Below are positions 1 through 8,789 of a stretch of 42,676 bases of DNA, piece after piece. The notes under the pieces were generated by a model, which did no database searches, had not been told where the DNA came from, and worked only from the letters and a program-made list of their open reading frames with translations. The stretch covers positions 1-42,676 of the forward strand of contig JAPLNJ010001201.1 of assembly GCA_026692885.1 (NCBI GenBank). The letters run 5' to 3'. Both the position numbers and the translations under genes were made by a program. How positions within the stretch are numbered: the stretch's first letter is position 1; the number at the start of each line of letters is the position of its first letter. The stretch comes from Planctomycetota bacterium (lineage in GTDB: Bacteria > Planctomycetota > Planctomycetia > Pirellulales > Pirellulaceae).

Positions 1-19
1 TACGATTTTTTCACAGCCT

Positions 20-47
20 CTCCGTGTGCGGAAATCGGCACACGGAG
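20..47. repeat. short hairpin at window edge
   Basis: Ten-base arms (20-29 and 38-47) are perfectly complementary around an 8-base loop, and a second overlapping palindrome is formed by CGGCACAC and GTGTGCCG. It lies upstream of speA. It could be a dispersed repeat or the terminator of a gene left of the window; there is no clear T-run. Confidence 0.4.
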
Positions 48-128
48 TGTGCCGTCTACCATTCTTGCGATACTTATTGATGCGCCGATCCTAAGCTGCG
101 TCACCGCAAACCCCAGGAAACCAGGCTT

Positions 129-2048
129 GTGATTGATCAAACCAGCGCGCGTTGGACGGTGGCCGAAGCCGGCGAGTTGTACGAACTGCCGCGCTGGGGC
201 AACGGTTACTTCTCGATCGGCGACAACGGCAATTTGCGCGTCCACCCGGACCGCAAATTGGCGCGGTGGATCGACCTGAAGACCCTGGTCGATCAATTGC
301 AGTTGCGCGGTTTGGAACTGCCCCTCCTGATCCGTTTCAACGGGATTCTGAAAGACCGCCTGCAGCAGATTCACGACGTTTTTGCGAGCGCCATGCTCCA
401 ACACGAGTACAAGGGCCGCTACGTCTTCGTCTACCCGATCAAGGTCAACCAGCAGCGGCAGGTGGTGGAAGAGATCGTAAACTGCGGCCGCCGGTACGGC
501 TTCGGCTTGGAGGCCGGCAGCAAACCCGAATTGCTGGCGGTCGTAGCCATGACCGAACCGGACATGCCGATCATCTGCAACGGCTTTAAGGACGCCGAGT
601 TTGTCGAGATGGCGATGCTGGCCCAGAAGATCGGCCGGCACGTGATTCCGGTGATCGAGAAGTTCACCGAACTGGAACTGATCCTGAAGTACGCTCAGAA
701 GGTCGGTGTACGCCCACAGATTGGGATCCGGGTGAAACTCGCGCAGCGCGGGGCCGGGCGATGGCAGTTGTCCGGTGGGTACCGCTCCAAGTTCGGACTG
801 ACCGTCGGCGAACTGTTGCAGGCGTTGGAACTGCTGCGGCAAAACGACATGCTCGACTGTTTCAAGCTTCTGCATTTTCACCTGGGCAGCCAGATCACGA
901 ACATCCGCCAAATCAAGGCGGCGATCAACGAGGCAGTGCGCATCTATGTCGACTTGGCCCGCCGCGGCACGGGCCTGGAATATCTGGACATCGGCGGTGG
1001 CTTGGGCGTCGACTACGACGGCTCGCAGACCAACTTCGAATCGAGCATGAACTACAGCCTGGAAGAGTACGCCAACGACGTCGTGTACCAGATCCAGACC
1101 GTCTGCGATGAGTTTGGCGTGCCGCATCCGAACATCATCTCGGAAAGCGGTCGGGCCGTGGTCGCGTATCACAGTGCGCTGGTCTTCGGGGTGTTGGGCG
1201 TGGCAGAGCAGGGGCTGCGTCAGGAACCGCCGAAGGAATTGCCGGAAGAGGCCGAGCAGCCGCTGCACGATCTATTGGCGACCTACCAGGAGCTGACGTT
1301 TCGCAACGTCCTGGAGAGCTATCACGATGCCACGCAAGCGCTGGAGACGGGCATGAGTCTGTTCAGCACCGGCTATCTGCCCCTGGAACAGCGGTGCTTG
1401 GCCGAGAATCTGTTCTTTGCCATCTGTCATCGCATCCAGAAGATGCTGGAACAAATGGAGTACGTGCCCGAGGACCTGGAAGGCTTGGATGCGATGCTGT
1501 CCGATACGTACTTCTGTAACTTTTCGCTGTTCCAGTCGCTGCCCGACAGTTGGGCCATCAAGCAGCTGTTCCCGATCATGCCCATTCACCGTCTGAACGA
1601 GCGTCCGACACGCGACGCGGTGCTGAGCGACATCACCTGCGACTCGGACGGCAAGATCGACCGCTTCATTGACCGCCGGGACGTGCGGCGTACCTTGCGG
1701 GTCCACACCTACGACGGGCCGCAGTACCTGCTGGGCGCCTTCCTGCTGGGTGCGTACCAGGAAATCCTGGGCGATCTGCACAATCTGTTCGGCGACACCA
1801 ACGCGGTCCACGTCAATCTGACCGACGACGGCGAGATCCAGTTGGAGACGATCATCAAAGGCGACACGGTCAGCGAAGTGCTGGAATACGTGCAGTACAA
1901 AGATCGGGATCTGATCAGTCGCCTGCAGGCAACCGTCGAGTTGGCCGTGCGCCAGGGCCGGATTGACCATCAGCAGGCCGGGCGTTTCGTGCGGGTCTAT
2001 GAGGACGGCCTGCGCGGCTACACGTATCTGGAAGAACCTGAGGAATAG
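129..2048 (+). CDS. speA: biosynthetic arginine decarboxylase
   Basis: A PLP-dependent group IV decarboxylase that converts arginine to agmatine and CO2, the first step of the agmatine route to putrescine and spermidine in the cytoplasm. The 639 residues match the usual SpeA length of about 630-660. The PLP lysine is K105 in VYPIKVNQQ. Further family hallmarks are HFHLGSQI, the glycine-rich LDIGGGLGVDYDG (phosphate grip), SESGRAV, and the C-terminal SDTYFCNFSLFQSLPD and DITCDSDGKID segments that complete the active site between subunits. The start is GTG at 129, with AGGAAA about 10 bases upstream; no ATG gives a better fit. It stands alone: the next gene is convergent and separated by a terminator. 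Identification is by motifs and full-length colinearity, and is firm. Confidence 0.95.
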   Translation: MIDQTSARWTVAEAGELYELPRWGNGYFSIGDNGNLRVHPDRKLARWIDLKTLVDQLQLRGLELPLLIRFNGILKDRLQQIHDVFASAMLQHEYKGRYVFVYPIKVNQQRQVVEEIVNCGRRYGFGLEAGSKPELLAVVAMTEPDMPIICNGFKDAEFVEMAMLAQKIGRHVIPVIEKFTELELILKYAQKVGVRPQIGIRVKLAQRGAGRWQLSGGYRSKFGLTVGELLQALELLRQNDMLDCFKLLHFHLGSQITNIRQIKAAINEAVRIYVDLARRGTGLEYLDIGGGLGVDYDGSQTNFESSMNYSLEEYANDVVYQIQTVCDEFGVPHPNIISESGRAVVAYHSALVFGVLGVAEQGLRQEPPKELPEEAEQPLHDLLATYQELTFRNVLESYHDATQALETGMSLFSTGYLPLEQRCLAENLFFAICHRIQKMLEQMEYVPEDLEGLDAMLSDTYFCNFSLFQSLPDSWAIKQLFPIMPIHRLNERPTRDAVLSDITCDSDGKIDRFIDRRDVRRTLRVHTYDGPQYLLGAFLLGAYQEILGDLHNLFGDTNAVHVNLTDDGEIQLETIIKGDTVSEVLEYVQYKDRDLISRLQATVELAVRQGRIDHQQAGRFVRVYEDGLRGYTYLEEPEE

Positions 2049-2065
2049 GCCGCCGACCGATGCGC

Positions 2066-2099
2066 AAAAAAAACCTCGCCGGTGAAAACACCGGCGAGG
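2066..2099 (-). terminator. intrinsic terminator between speA and TIGR03000 gene
   Basis: A perfect 11-bp GC-rich stem (2074-2084 with 2089-2099) closes an AAAA loop. Read on the minus strand it is followed by eight T residues, so it is a textbook terminator for the minus-strand gene ending at 2146. On the plus strand the tail is only CCCTTGTT, so it may also slow transcription leaving speA, but less well. Confidence 0.85.
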
Positions 2100-2145
2100 C
2101 CCTTGTTATGTCCGCGGCCGCTAGAAGCGGCAGCAGCGGGCTCCA

Positions 2146-3312
2146 CTAACGGGCCGCAATCTTCATGTCGTCCAACTGGAAATGCAGCAACTTGGATTCG
2201 CCGCCCGTCAGGCGGATGGTCTTCTCCTGCGTGACCGTTCGGCCCTTGCGGACAGCCGTCACCAGCACGCGATAGTCTTCCCACTTCTCGCCCTGGGCCA
2301 GCCCCGTCGTCGTGTAACGGCGAGTGGCACCGGTGGCCCCCGTGAGATTGCCGGCCAGCACCACTTTGGCATCCTCCGGCACCTGCAGCGTCAGGGTCGT
2401 CCGTACAGCCTCAGCAACTTGGTCCATCTGGGCGGGACGGACACGGTCAAACTGGAACGCGACCTGGGCGGTTTGGCCGGCGCGGATCTGAACCACCTGC
2501 GTATCCTTCAGGGCCTGACCGCCTCGGTTCACGATCGCCTGGACCTCATAAGTATAGCGCTGCCCCGACTGCAAGCCGCGCGAAATATACTGCCGGTGCG
2601 TCCCAGGCGTCTTGGTCAACTGGCCGTTCATGTAGACCTTGGCATCCTCAGGAACGACGACGGTCAGGATCGTGCCGTTGTGAGGGGCACGGGTCGATTT
2701 CTCTCCAGCAGACGCCGGCGGTGCGGATACCTGGTCTTTCGCCGGAGACGCGTCGCCCGGCAGAGGCGGCATCGGTGGCTCGTCCACAGGAGGCATCAGA
2801 CCCGGTTGCGGAGAAGCGGGGGCGTCTTGCTCACGCAGGATTGAATCGGGAGCTCTGGAAGGCGCCGGCACAGGCACCGGTGCGGCCTGTTCCGGCACGA
2901 CAGGTGCGGCACTCTCTACGGACAACACTTGGCCACCACCGCAGCAGCCAGCGTGTCCGCCGGAGTAGTAACCTGAGTTGCCGGCGTAGTCCGGGACTCC
3001 GAAGTAGAGCGGAGCGCTGGGAACCCAGAAAGGACCGCCGCAGAAACCGGCTGCCGCTGGACTGATGTACCCTGTGTATCCGTAGCCGCCGTAGTAGCCT
3101 CGGGCATAACCCCAGCCGCAACTGGCGCACGGTTCACAGCACGAACTGTAGGCGTACACCGGACGATAGACGGCCACATACGAAGGGCAGCAACCGGACC
3201 ACCGGGCGTGATGTCCCCAACCGGCCTGGGACGGCGTGGCCGATAGCGACAGGAACGCGGCCGCAAGCACGGCCAACAAGGCGAACTCTTTCAGTCTGGC
3301 TCGTAACATCAT
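2146..3312 (-). CDS. secreted TIGR03000 domain protein
   Basis: Exported protein of unknown function with two copies of the planctomycete-specific TIGR03000 domain. Residues 1-30 form a Sec signal peptide (hydrophobic stretch 11-24, cleavage near SQA-GW). Residues 31-130 are very rich in Gly, Tyr and Cys, with CC pairs at 41-42, 58-59 and 123-124. Residues 135-210 form a Pro/Ala linker. The two repeats, about 213-290 and 303-382, both begin with a VPEDAKV strand and share (R/H)RxYxxxGLxxG. The ATG at 3312 has GGAGG six bases upstream. The Cys/Tyr-rich region suggests a cell-surface or cross-linked envelope role, but that is inference. Transcription is divergent from the gene at 3560. Confidence 0.85.
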   Translation of the reverse strand: MMLRARLKEFALLAVLAAAFLSLSATPSQAGWGHHARWSGCCPSYVAVYRPVYAYSSCCEPCASCGWGYARGYYGGYGYTGYISPAAAGFCGGPFWVPSAPLYFGVPDYAGNSGYYSGGHAGCCGGGQVLSVESAAPVVPEQAAPVPVPAPSRAPDSILREQDAPASPQPGLMPPVDEPPMPPLPGDASPAKDQVSAPPASAGEKSTRAPHNGTILTVVVPEDAKVYMNGQLTKTPGTHRQYISRGLQSGQRYTYEVQAIVNRGGQALKDTQVVQIRAGQTAQVAFQFDRVRPAQMDQVAEAVRTTLTLQVPEDAKVVLAGNLTGATGATRRYTTTGLAQGEKWEDYRVLVTAVRKGRTVTQEKTIRLTGGESKLLHFQLDDMKIAAR

Positions 3313-3559
3313 TGGGTTCCTCCATTCGACGGGATGCAGTACAAAGGTTATAGGGTGACTCGGATCCTAACGAATGAGCATAACATGCCATGAAATCAAA
3401 TCAAGCAGTCTACGGGAAATATTACAGCTACGCAGCTTGGGTCGAATGCCTGCTGTGTACGGCTGTCAAACGGCACCCGGCATCGACTACAATCGGGACC
3501 GCCACAGAGGCAGTCGTGGTTTTGCGAGATCTGGTACACCAGTCCAAAGGAGCAACGAA

Positions 3560-5563
3560 ATGCGACACGGGATTCTGTTGACCGTGGCGATCATGGTCTT
3601 GGCCGGTTTGGTCGCGGTCTTCCCAGGTCGACTGCGGGCACAGGAGGTGACCAGCACGGTTGGTGTTGTCAGCCATGTGAAGGTGCTGTCCGACAAGGTC
3701 CGCGATGTGTCCAGCCTGGAAGCGTGGAAGCGATCGTTCATTCGGGACGACATGACCGACGAGCAGAAGGCCATCGCCGTGTGGAAATCGACCGTCATGC
3801 ACCGCTACCAGGACGCTCCGCCGATCGAGTTCCGCCACGAGGGTTGCGTCCACGATCCGATCAAGACCTTCAACGTCTACGGCTACGGCATGTGCTGCTG
3901 CGCCTCGTCGAACATCGAGGCCCTGGCTCGGTACGTCGGCCTGGAAGCGCGCGGCTGGGGGATCAATTTGCACAGCGTGCCGGAGGTGTTTTATGACCAC
4001 GCCTGGCACATGTTCGACGCCTCGCTGGTGAACTACTTTCCCCAGCCGGACGGCAAGATCGCCAGCGTCGAAGAGATCGTAGCGGCGGTGAAGGGCTGGC
4101 TGGCGAAGCATCCGGAGTCCAAGAGCGCGGAGCAGTTGACGCAATTCCACCGAGACAACGGTTGGCTGGGCTGGAAGCGTGGCCCGGAATTGCTGAGTAA
4201 CAGCCCGTTTTACGATTGGGGCGGCTGGTGGCCGGCCAAGACGCACGGCTGGTATTCCACGATGCAGGAATTCAACGGCGCAAACCATACGCCGTTCGCC
4301 TACGAATATGGCTATTCACAAGGTTACGAGGTCAATATCCAACTGCGTCCCGGCGAGCGGCTCAGGCGTAACTGGTTCAACTCGGGCTCGCAGGTCAACG
4401 GGATCTTGAAGGACGGCGATGCGCCTGGCTGTGTCAACCAGAAGATCGGTGAAGGCTCGATGGCCTACTTGACGCAGTATGGCGACTTGACCTCCGGGCG
4501 GGTTGGCAGCGGGACGCTCGAATACGACGTGCCCTTGGCCGACGGCACGTTCCGTGGCGGTGCGTGGAAGGCGGAGAATCTCGCCAGCCGATCGGCAGAC
4601 AACGCGGGGCCGGCCGTCCACCTGCAAGACGCGTCGCAACCCGGCGTGCTGGAGATTCGCATGCCGTGCAGCTACGTGTACCTGGGGGGCGAAGTGGCCC
4701 TCGACGCGGTCGTCGGCGCGGGCGGCAAGATCCGGCTGTTCCTGTCGGATACCAACGGCTTGAAGTGGCAGGAAGTCGCGTCGCTAGACAAGTCCGGGCC
4801 GCAGAAAATCGACCTACAGAAGTTCGTCCTGCGGCGTTACGACTATCTTCTGCGATTGGTTCTCAGCGGCCAGGGCACGGGCTTGCAGAGTCTCAAGCTT
4901 GCGAACGTCATCCAGTGCTCGCAACGCGCTCTGCCCACGCTGGTCCAGGGCGAGAACTCGCTCACCTTCACGGCCGGTCCCCAGGAGGGCACGATCTCCA
5001 TCGATGCCACGTCCTACAACAACACCCAAGGCAAGAACGTTTCGCTGGCCGATTTTCATCCCACGCTGAACCACGTCAATCCGCAGTTTTGGCGTGTGGA
5101 AGGCGATCCGGCCGAGGTGACGCTGCCGATTGCCACGCCGGGAGAGCTGACGCGTCTGCGGTTCGGCGGCTTCTTCCGCGCTCGCGACAAGCAGGACCAG
5201 TGGGACGCGCAGGTGTCGTTCGACGGTGGCCAGACCTTCCAGACCGTGGACACTTACGTGGGTCCCGCTCAGGGCAAGTGCCAGTACACGACCGTGGCCG
5301 ACATCCCTGCCGGCACGCGGGCAGCTCAGATTCGCTGGTCCGGCAAGCAGCGCAACACGACCTGCCTGTTTTCGGTCCGGATCGACGCCGACTACAAGCA
5401 GCCCCACGGCGGCTTCCGGCCGGTGAAGATCACGTATCTCTGGGAAGAAGGCGGACTGGAGAAGCAGGACATCCACGTCGCCAACTCGCCGCAGGAGACC
5501 TACCAGATCGTCTGTCAAGCCAAGCCCGCGATGAAGAGCATGATTCTGGAATTGGCTCCCTAA
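3560..5563 (+). CDS. exported transglutaminase-like protein
   Basis: A 667-residue protein with a signal peptide (residues 1-28, ending GRLRAQE) and a transglutaminase/peptidase-like core at about 55-165. The likely nucleophile is in the unusual triple cysteine C112-C114 (GMCCCASSNIEALAR). The His/Asp pair is in DHAWHMFDASL (H147 or H150, D153). This is the C-H-D order of the transglutaminase fold, where a Cys attacks an amide. The remaining 500 residues look like beta-rich domains without a recognised motif. The reading frame extends upstream to 3374, but ATG 3560 is chosen because AAAGGAG lies 9 bases before it and a signal peptide begins exactly there. Whether it is a protease, cross-linker or inactive binding protein cannot be told from sequence. 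Confidence 0.7.
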   Translation: MRHGILLTVAIMVLAGLVAVFPGRLRAQEVTSTVGVVSHVKVLSDKVRDVSSLEAWKRSFIRDDMTDEQKAIAVWKSTVMHRYQDAPPIEFRHEGCVHDPIKTFNVYGYGMCCCASSNIEALARYVGLEARGWGINLHSVPEVFYDHAWHMFDASLVNYFPQPDGKIASVEEIVAAVKGWLAKHPESKSAEQLTQFHRDNGWLGWKRGPELLSNSPFYDWGGWWPAKTHGWYSTMQEFNGANHTPFAYEYGYSQGYEVNIQLRPGERLRRNWFNSGSQVNGILKDGDAPGCVNQKIGEGSMAYLTQYGDLTSGRVGSGTLEYDVPLADGTFRGGAWKAENLASRSADNAGPAVHLQDASQPGVLEIRMPCSYVYLGGEVALDAVVGAGGKIRLFLSDTNGLKWQEVASLDKSGPQKIDLQKFVLRRYDYLLRLVLSGQGTGLQSLKLANVIQCSQRALPTLVQGENSLTFTAGPQEGTISIDATSYNNTQGKNVSLADFHPTLNHVNPQFWRVEGDPAEVTLPIATPGELTRLRFGGFFRARDKQDQWDAQVSFDGGQTFQTVDTYVGPAQGKCQYTTVADIPAGTRAAQIRWSGKQRNTTCLFSVRIDADYKQPHGGFRPVKITYLWEEGGLEKQDIHVANSPQETYQIVCQAKPAMKSMILELAP

Positions 5564-5594
5564 GGATCGGCGTATCAATAAGTGTCGCAAACAT

Positions 5595-5652
5595 AGTAGT
5601 CGTCACGCTCCGCCGTGACGACATGTCATCACGGCGGAGCGTGATGACTACT
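5595..5652. repeat. near-perfect 28-bp palindrome
   Basis: Left arm 5595-5622 and right arm 5625-5652 are complementary at 26 of 28 positions, with the two exceptions being G-T wobble pairs, around a 2-base centre. A shortened relative lies at 33487-33530. It follows the stop at 5563 and could act as an RNA stabiliser or terminator, but it has no T-run; it is best seen as a dispersed palindromic repeat. Confidence 0.75.
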
Positions 5653-5775
5653 TTGAAAACCCGTCCTAAGTGGCCGCGCAGAAATAAGTTGGTCAAATCC
5701 TTGTAGGACGCCAATCCGTCCGACGGTCAAACTACGGACTTGTTTTTTCCAGCCACTAAAGACCTCCACACGACC

Positions 5776-6864
5776 ATGAACGAACTGACCTACAAGCCTG
5801 GCTGGCGCGATGTCCTGCAGCGTCTGCGGTTGCTGTACGCGCGCCGCGCGGAGGACCGCATCTTCGCCACGATGACAGTGCCCAGCCGGGCGCTGCAGGA
5901 GTTCCAGCAGCAGTATCCGCGGCCGGAGTGCGAATACCCTGATCCGGCCGCACGCGCCGAGTTCTGGGACCACTGGCTGGCCGAGCGGGTGACGCTCGAG
6001 GACGATTCGCTGCCCAGCGCTTACCTGAGCGAATTCGACCAAGGCTTGTACGGCGGACTGCTGGGCGGAGACGTACGTTTCCTGGCGCATCCTGACGTCG
6101 GCTGGATTTCGTCGATGCTGCCGCCCTTGCTCCGTGATTGGTCCGAGTTCGAGGGACTGCGATTCGACGAGTCGCACGCGTGGTGGCAGCGTTACTGCCG
6201 CCAACTGGACATCTTTGTCGCGCGGAGCGCGGAGCGTTGGGGCCTCAGCCATTTCATCCTGATCGACAGTCTGAACTTCGTATTCGAACTGGTCGGCGCT
6301 ACCGAAACCTATCTGAGTGTCGCGGATGTCCCGGAACTTGTCCGCCGCGCCGTGGACTTTGCCTTTGACCTGAATGTCCGGGTCCAACGCAAGTTCTTCG
6401 AGACGGTGCCCAGCCTGGAAGGCGGAACATTCAGTAATTTTGGTCAGTGGCTGCCGGGGCAAATCGTCTCCGAGAGCATCGATCCGTTCCACATGACCTC
6501 GGTGGATTACTTCGAACGCTGGGGGCGCGAGCCGGCCGAGCGGATCCTGGCGACGTTCGACGGCGGGGTGATCCACCTGCACGGCAATGGCCGCCATCTG
6601 TTGGAGGCGGCCGCGACGATCCGGGGTTTGCAGGCGCTGCTGCTGTTGGACGACCGAGGCTTTCCCGCGGCGTTCGACGTGGTGGCGCAGTTGAAGGCCC
6701 GTGTAGGCGACGTGCCCGTCGCGGTCTTCGGCGAGTACGAGCAGTTCGTCGATCGACTGAACCGACATGACCTGCCCGGCGGCACGCTGTACCAAGTCCG
6801 GCACGTGCCGGACATCGCTGCGGCGAACCGCTGCATGGAACGGGTGCGGGCGTACCGGCTGTGA
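5776..6864 (+). CDS. uroporphyrinogen decarboxylase-like protein
   Basis: A 362-residue soluble protein that resembles the UroD/MtbA-like TIM-barrel superfamily, in the divergent branch seen in many planctomycetes next to sugar genes. Supporting segments are the central GGTFSNFGQWLPG with the following DPFHMTSVDYFERW, and the late IHLHGNGRHLLEAA strand followed by a LLLLDD strand. I see no HxC...C zinc site like that of cobalamin-dependent methyltransferases of this fold, and no clear match to the UroD porphyrin-binding residues, so true heme biosynthesis is unlikely. The start is set at ATG 5776; an in-frame TTG at 5740 would add 12 residues. Function unknown. Confidence 0.55.
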   Translation: MNELTYKPGWRDVLQRLRLLYARRAEDRIFATMTVPSRALQEFQQQYPRPECEYPDPAARAEFWDHWLAERVTLEDDSLPSAYLSEFDQGLYGGLLGGDVRFLAHPDVGWISSMLPPLLRDWSEFEGLRFDESHAWWQRYCRQLDIFVARSAERWGLSHFILIDSLNFVFELVGATETYLSVADVPELVRRAVDFAFDLNVRVQRKFFETVPSLEGGTFSNFGQWLPGQIVSESIDPFHMTSVDYFERWGREPAERILATFDGGVIHLHGNGRHLLEAAATIRGLQALLLLDDRGFPAAFDVVAQLKARVGDVPVAVFGEYEQFVDRLNRHDLPGGTLYQVRHVPDIAAANRCMERVRAYRL

Positions 6865-6884
6865 AGAATGGCCGAACGGGGCCC

Positions 6885-7406
6885 TCAGATGGCGGACGAC
6901 CCTCGCTCGCCGCTGGCGGGCAGCTCCTTGGGCCCCCACAGATTTACCAAGTGGCCCTGAGGTGCGGCAGACAACTCGCGCCAGCCGGAAATGTTCAGGG
7001 CCACCTGCGCCAGGGCCGCGGTCGTCAACCGCCCGACCTGCCCCGTCAACGTCTCCAGCACGTCCTCCAGTCCCGGATTGTGGCCCACGACCAACACGAC
7101 GTGGAGCTGGTCCGGCAACTGGCGGAGGTACGCCAGGTACTGGTCGACCGGAGCCAAGTAAAACGTCTCGGTCTCAGTAATAGCACCGCGGTAGCCGCAG
7201 GTTCGAGCGACTTTTTGGGCGGTCTTTTGCGCCCGCTTGGCCGTGGAACAGACGATCAGGTCAGGTGTCAGTCCTTGCTCTTGGATCAAAAGGCCCATTC
7301 GCGGTGCATCCAACTTGCCCCGTTCGGTCAGCGGGCGGTCATGATCGGACAAGCCCGGTTCGCCCCAACTGGACTTCGCATGACGTAGGAGCAGTAACGT
7401 TTTCAT
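6885..7406 (-). CDS. sixA: SixA-type phosphohistidine phosphatase
   Basis: A 173-residue histidine phosphatase (RHG family). The phospho-accepting histidine is in LLLLRHAKSSWG (H9). The second core arginine is expected in STAKRAQKTA and the second histidine in VVGHNPGLEDV. Small size, RHAKS and the GHNPG loop are typical of SixA, which dephosphorylates HPt-type phosphohistidines, although planctomycete relatives may act on other phosphoesters. The start ATG lies 4 bases after the stop of the ROK kinase gene, so both are probably one transcript. AAGGGA sits 8 bases upstream. The symbol is by family resemblance only. Confidence 0.75.
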   Translation of the reverse strand: MKTLLLLRHAKSSWGEPGLSDHDRPLTERGKLDAPRMGLLIQEQGLTPDLIVCSTAKRAQKTAQKVARTCGYRGAITETETFYLAPVDQYLAYLRQLPDQLHVVLVVGHNPGLEDVLETLTGQVGRLTTAALAQVALNISGWRELSAAPQGHLVNLWGPKELPASGERGSSAI

Positions 7407-7410
7407 CAGG

Positions 7411-8406
7411 TTATCCCTTGCGGCCGCCAGCCAGACATTCTGCCGCCCAGGCGGCCGCGCCCAGCACGCCGGCGTCGTCGCCCAGTTCGGCGGGCACGAC
7501 CTTGAAGAATTCCTGAAACGGCGGCATCACCGTGGCTTTGGCGAATTCGTACACCGTCTCGATGAACAGCTGCGGCATGGCCTGGACCAATCCGCCGCCC
7601 AGCACCACCACGTCCGGGCACATGGTCGTGATCAAGTTGCCGACGGCCACTCCGATCTTCTCCGCCGCACGACGCATGATGCGCTCGATCGAGATATCCC
7701 CTGCCGCGATGGCTTCCGCCAGTTGGGTGCTGCGGATTTCGTTCAGATCCACCCCGATGTGCTCCCGTAAGTGCGGTGCTTCGCCTCGATAAGCCGCCTT
7801 GGCCGCTTCGGCTGAGATCGTCAGCCGGCTGGCTTCGGTCTCCAGGCAGCCGTAACGACCGCAACCACACAGTTTGCCATGCGGATTGACTTGGATGTGG
7901 CCGAGTTCCATGCAACTGGCGTATTTACCGCGGAAGATCCGGCCTTCGTACACGCATCCGGCCCCGATTCCGGTTCCGGGAAAAACACCCACGGCGCAAT
8001 GGGCGCCACGTGCTGCGCCAAACCGATACTCGCCAAACATGCCCATGTCCACGTCGTTGGCAATGACGGCCCCGCAGCCGAACTCGCTTTCCAGAGCGTC
8101 TTTCAAGAGCATGTTCTTCCAACCCAAATTCACCGCCTCCAACACCAGCCCGCGTTCCATATCGATTGGGCCGGGGAACCCGACGCCGATACCACTAAGC
8201 TGTTGGGGGGATAACTTGGCGCTTTCGATTGCCTTGCGAAGCGTTTTCAGGATTCGCTCCAGACCTTCTTCCGGGCTGGAGTGTCCTTTGGTGCGTTTGC
8301 GTTCGCGCCCGATGACGTTAAACTCGCCGTCGAACACGGTGGCCAACATCTTTGTGCCACCTAAGTCAAATCCGAGCCAGTACGGTGGTTGGTGCGAGTC
8401 CGGCAT
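7411..8406 (-). CDS. ROK family sugar kinase (glucokinase-like)
   Basis: A 331-residue ROK-family cytoplasmic kinase, most like bacterial ATP-dependent glucokinases. The N-terminal ATP loop is DLGGTK (residues 14-19). GVGFPGPID and the VIANDVDMGMFGEYRFGAA segment carry the sugar-binding N-D pair, with D as the likely catalytic base. GTGIGAGC is the second phosphate loop. ELGHIQVN and CGCGRYGCLE supply the ROK zinc site (His plus three Cys). DVVVLGGGLVQAMP is the adenosine motif. Sequence alone does not separate glucose, fructose or N-acetylmannosamine as substrate. It is the upstream gene of a two-gene minus-strand unit with the SixA-like phosphatase. Confidence 0.85.
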   Translation of the reverse strand: MPDSHQPPYWLGFDLGGTKMLATVFDGEFNVIGRERKRTKGHSSPEEGLERILKTLRKAIESAKLSPQQLSGIGVGFPGPIDMERGLVLEAVNLGWKNMLLKDALESEFGCGAVIANDVDMGMFGEYRFGAARGAHCAVGVFPGTGIGAGCVYEGRIFRGKYASCMELGHIQVNPHGKLCGCGRYGCLETEASRLTISAEAAKAAYRGEAPHLREHIGVDLNEIRSTQLAEAIAAGDISIERIMRRAAEKIGVAVGNLITTMCPDVVVLGGGLVQAMPQLFIETVYEFAKATVMPPFQEFFKVVPAELGDDAGVLGAAAWAAECLAGGRKG

Positions 8407-8639
8407 AGTCGTCCATTGCTGCTAGAGGTCGAGTTGCTGAACAGGTGCATAGAATAGCACAGTTTACCCATTATGCGACGGGGCTACACCATCGTGAACA
8501 ACCGGGCGGGTGTCGTCGGCGTCCAAACCCGTGAGAAGAACCACCAATTATGGGTTGTTGCGGCCTGATTGCAGGTAGTCGAATCTTGCCGCATTCGGCA
8601 ACGCCCCAAAATGCAGCCAAACACGGCGGCGAGAGGCAC

Positions 8640-8667
8640 TTGCAATTGGGGGCAGGCTGAGGATAAT
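8640..8667 (+). promoter_or_regulatory. possible promoter for hppA
   Basis: The 383-base gap 8407-8789 holds no gene that I can support. TTGCAA (8640-8645) and GATAAT (8662-8667) are separated by 16 bases, a fair sigma70-like match. A start of transcription near 8674 would leave a leader of about 115 bases before ATG 8790. Planctomycete promoters are poorly defined, so this is tentative. Confidence 0.3.
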
Positions 8668-8789
8668 TGGCCGTTTCACATCATTCGGGACTAGGAGACT
8701 AGTTTGCCCGGATTCTGTGACTTTCCCATCCGTTGCAGGCGGTCGACGACACGAATCTCTCTTAATCCACAGGAAAGGTGCTACGAACA

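Noticed and set aside
5776..6864. Cobalamin-dependent methyltransferase
   Set aside because: The zinc-binding HxC...C pattern of that group is absent.
5629..6939. 436-codon minus-strand frame opposite the UroD-like gene
   Set aside because: Runs through the palindrome and two gene borders; composition of a shadow frame.
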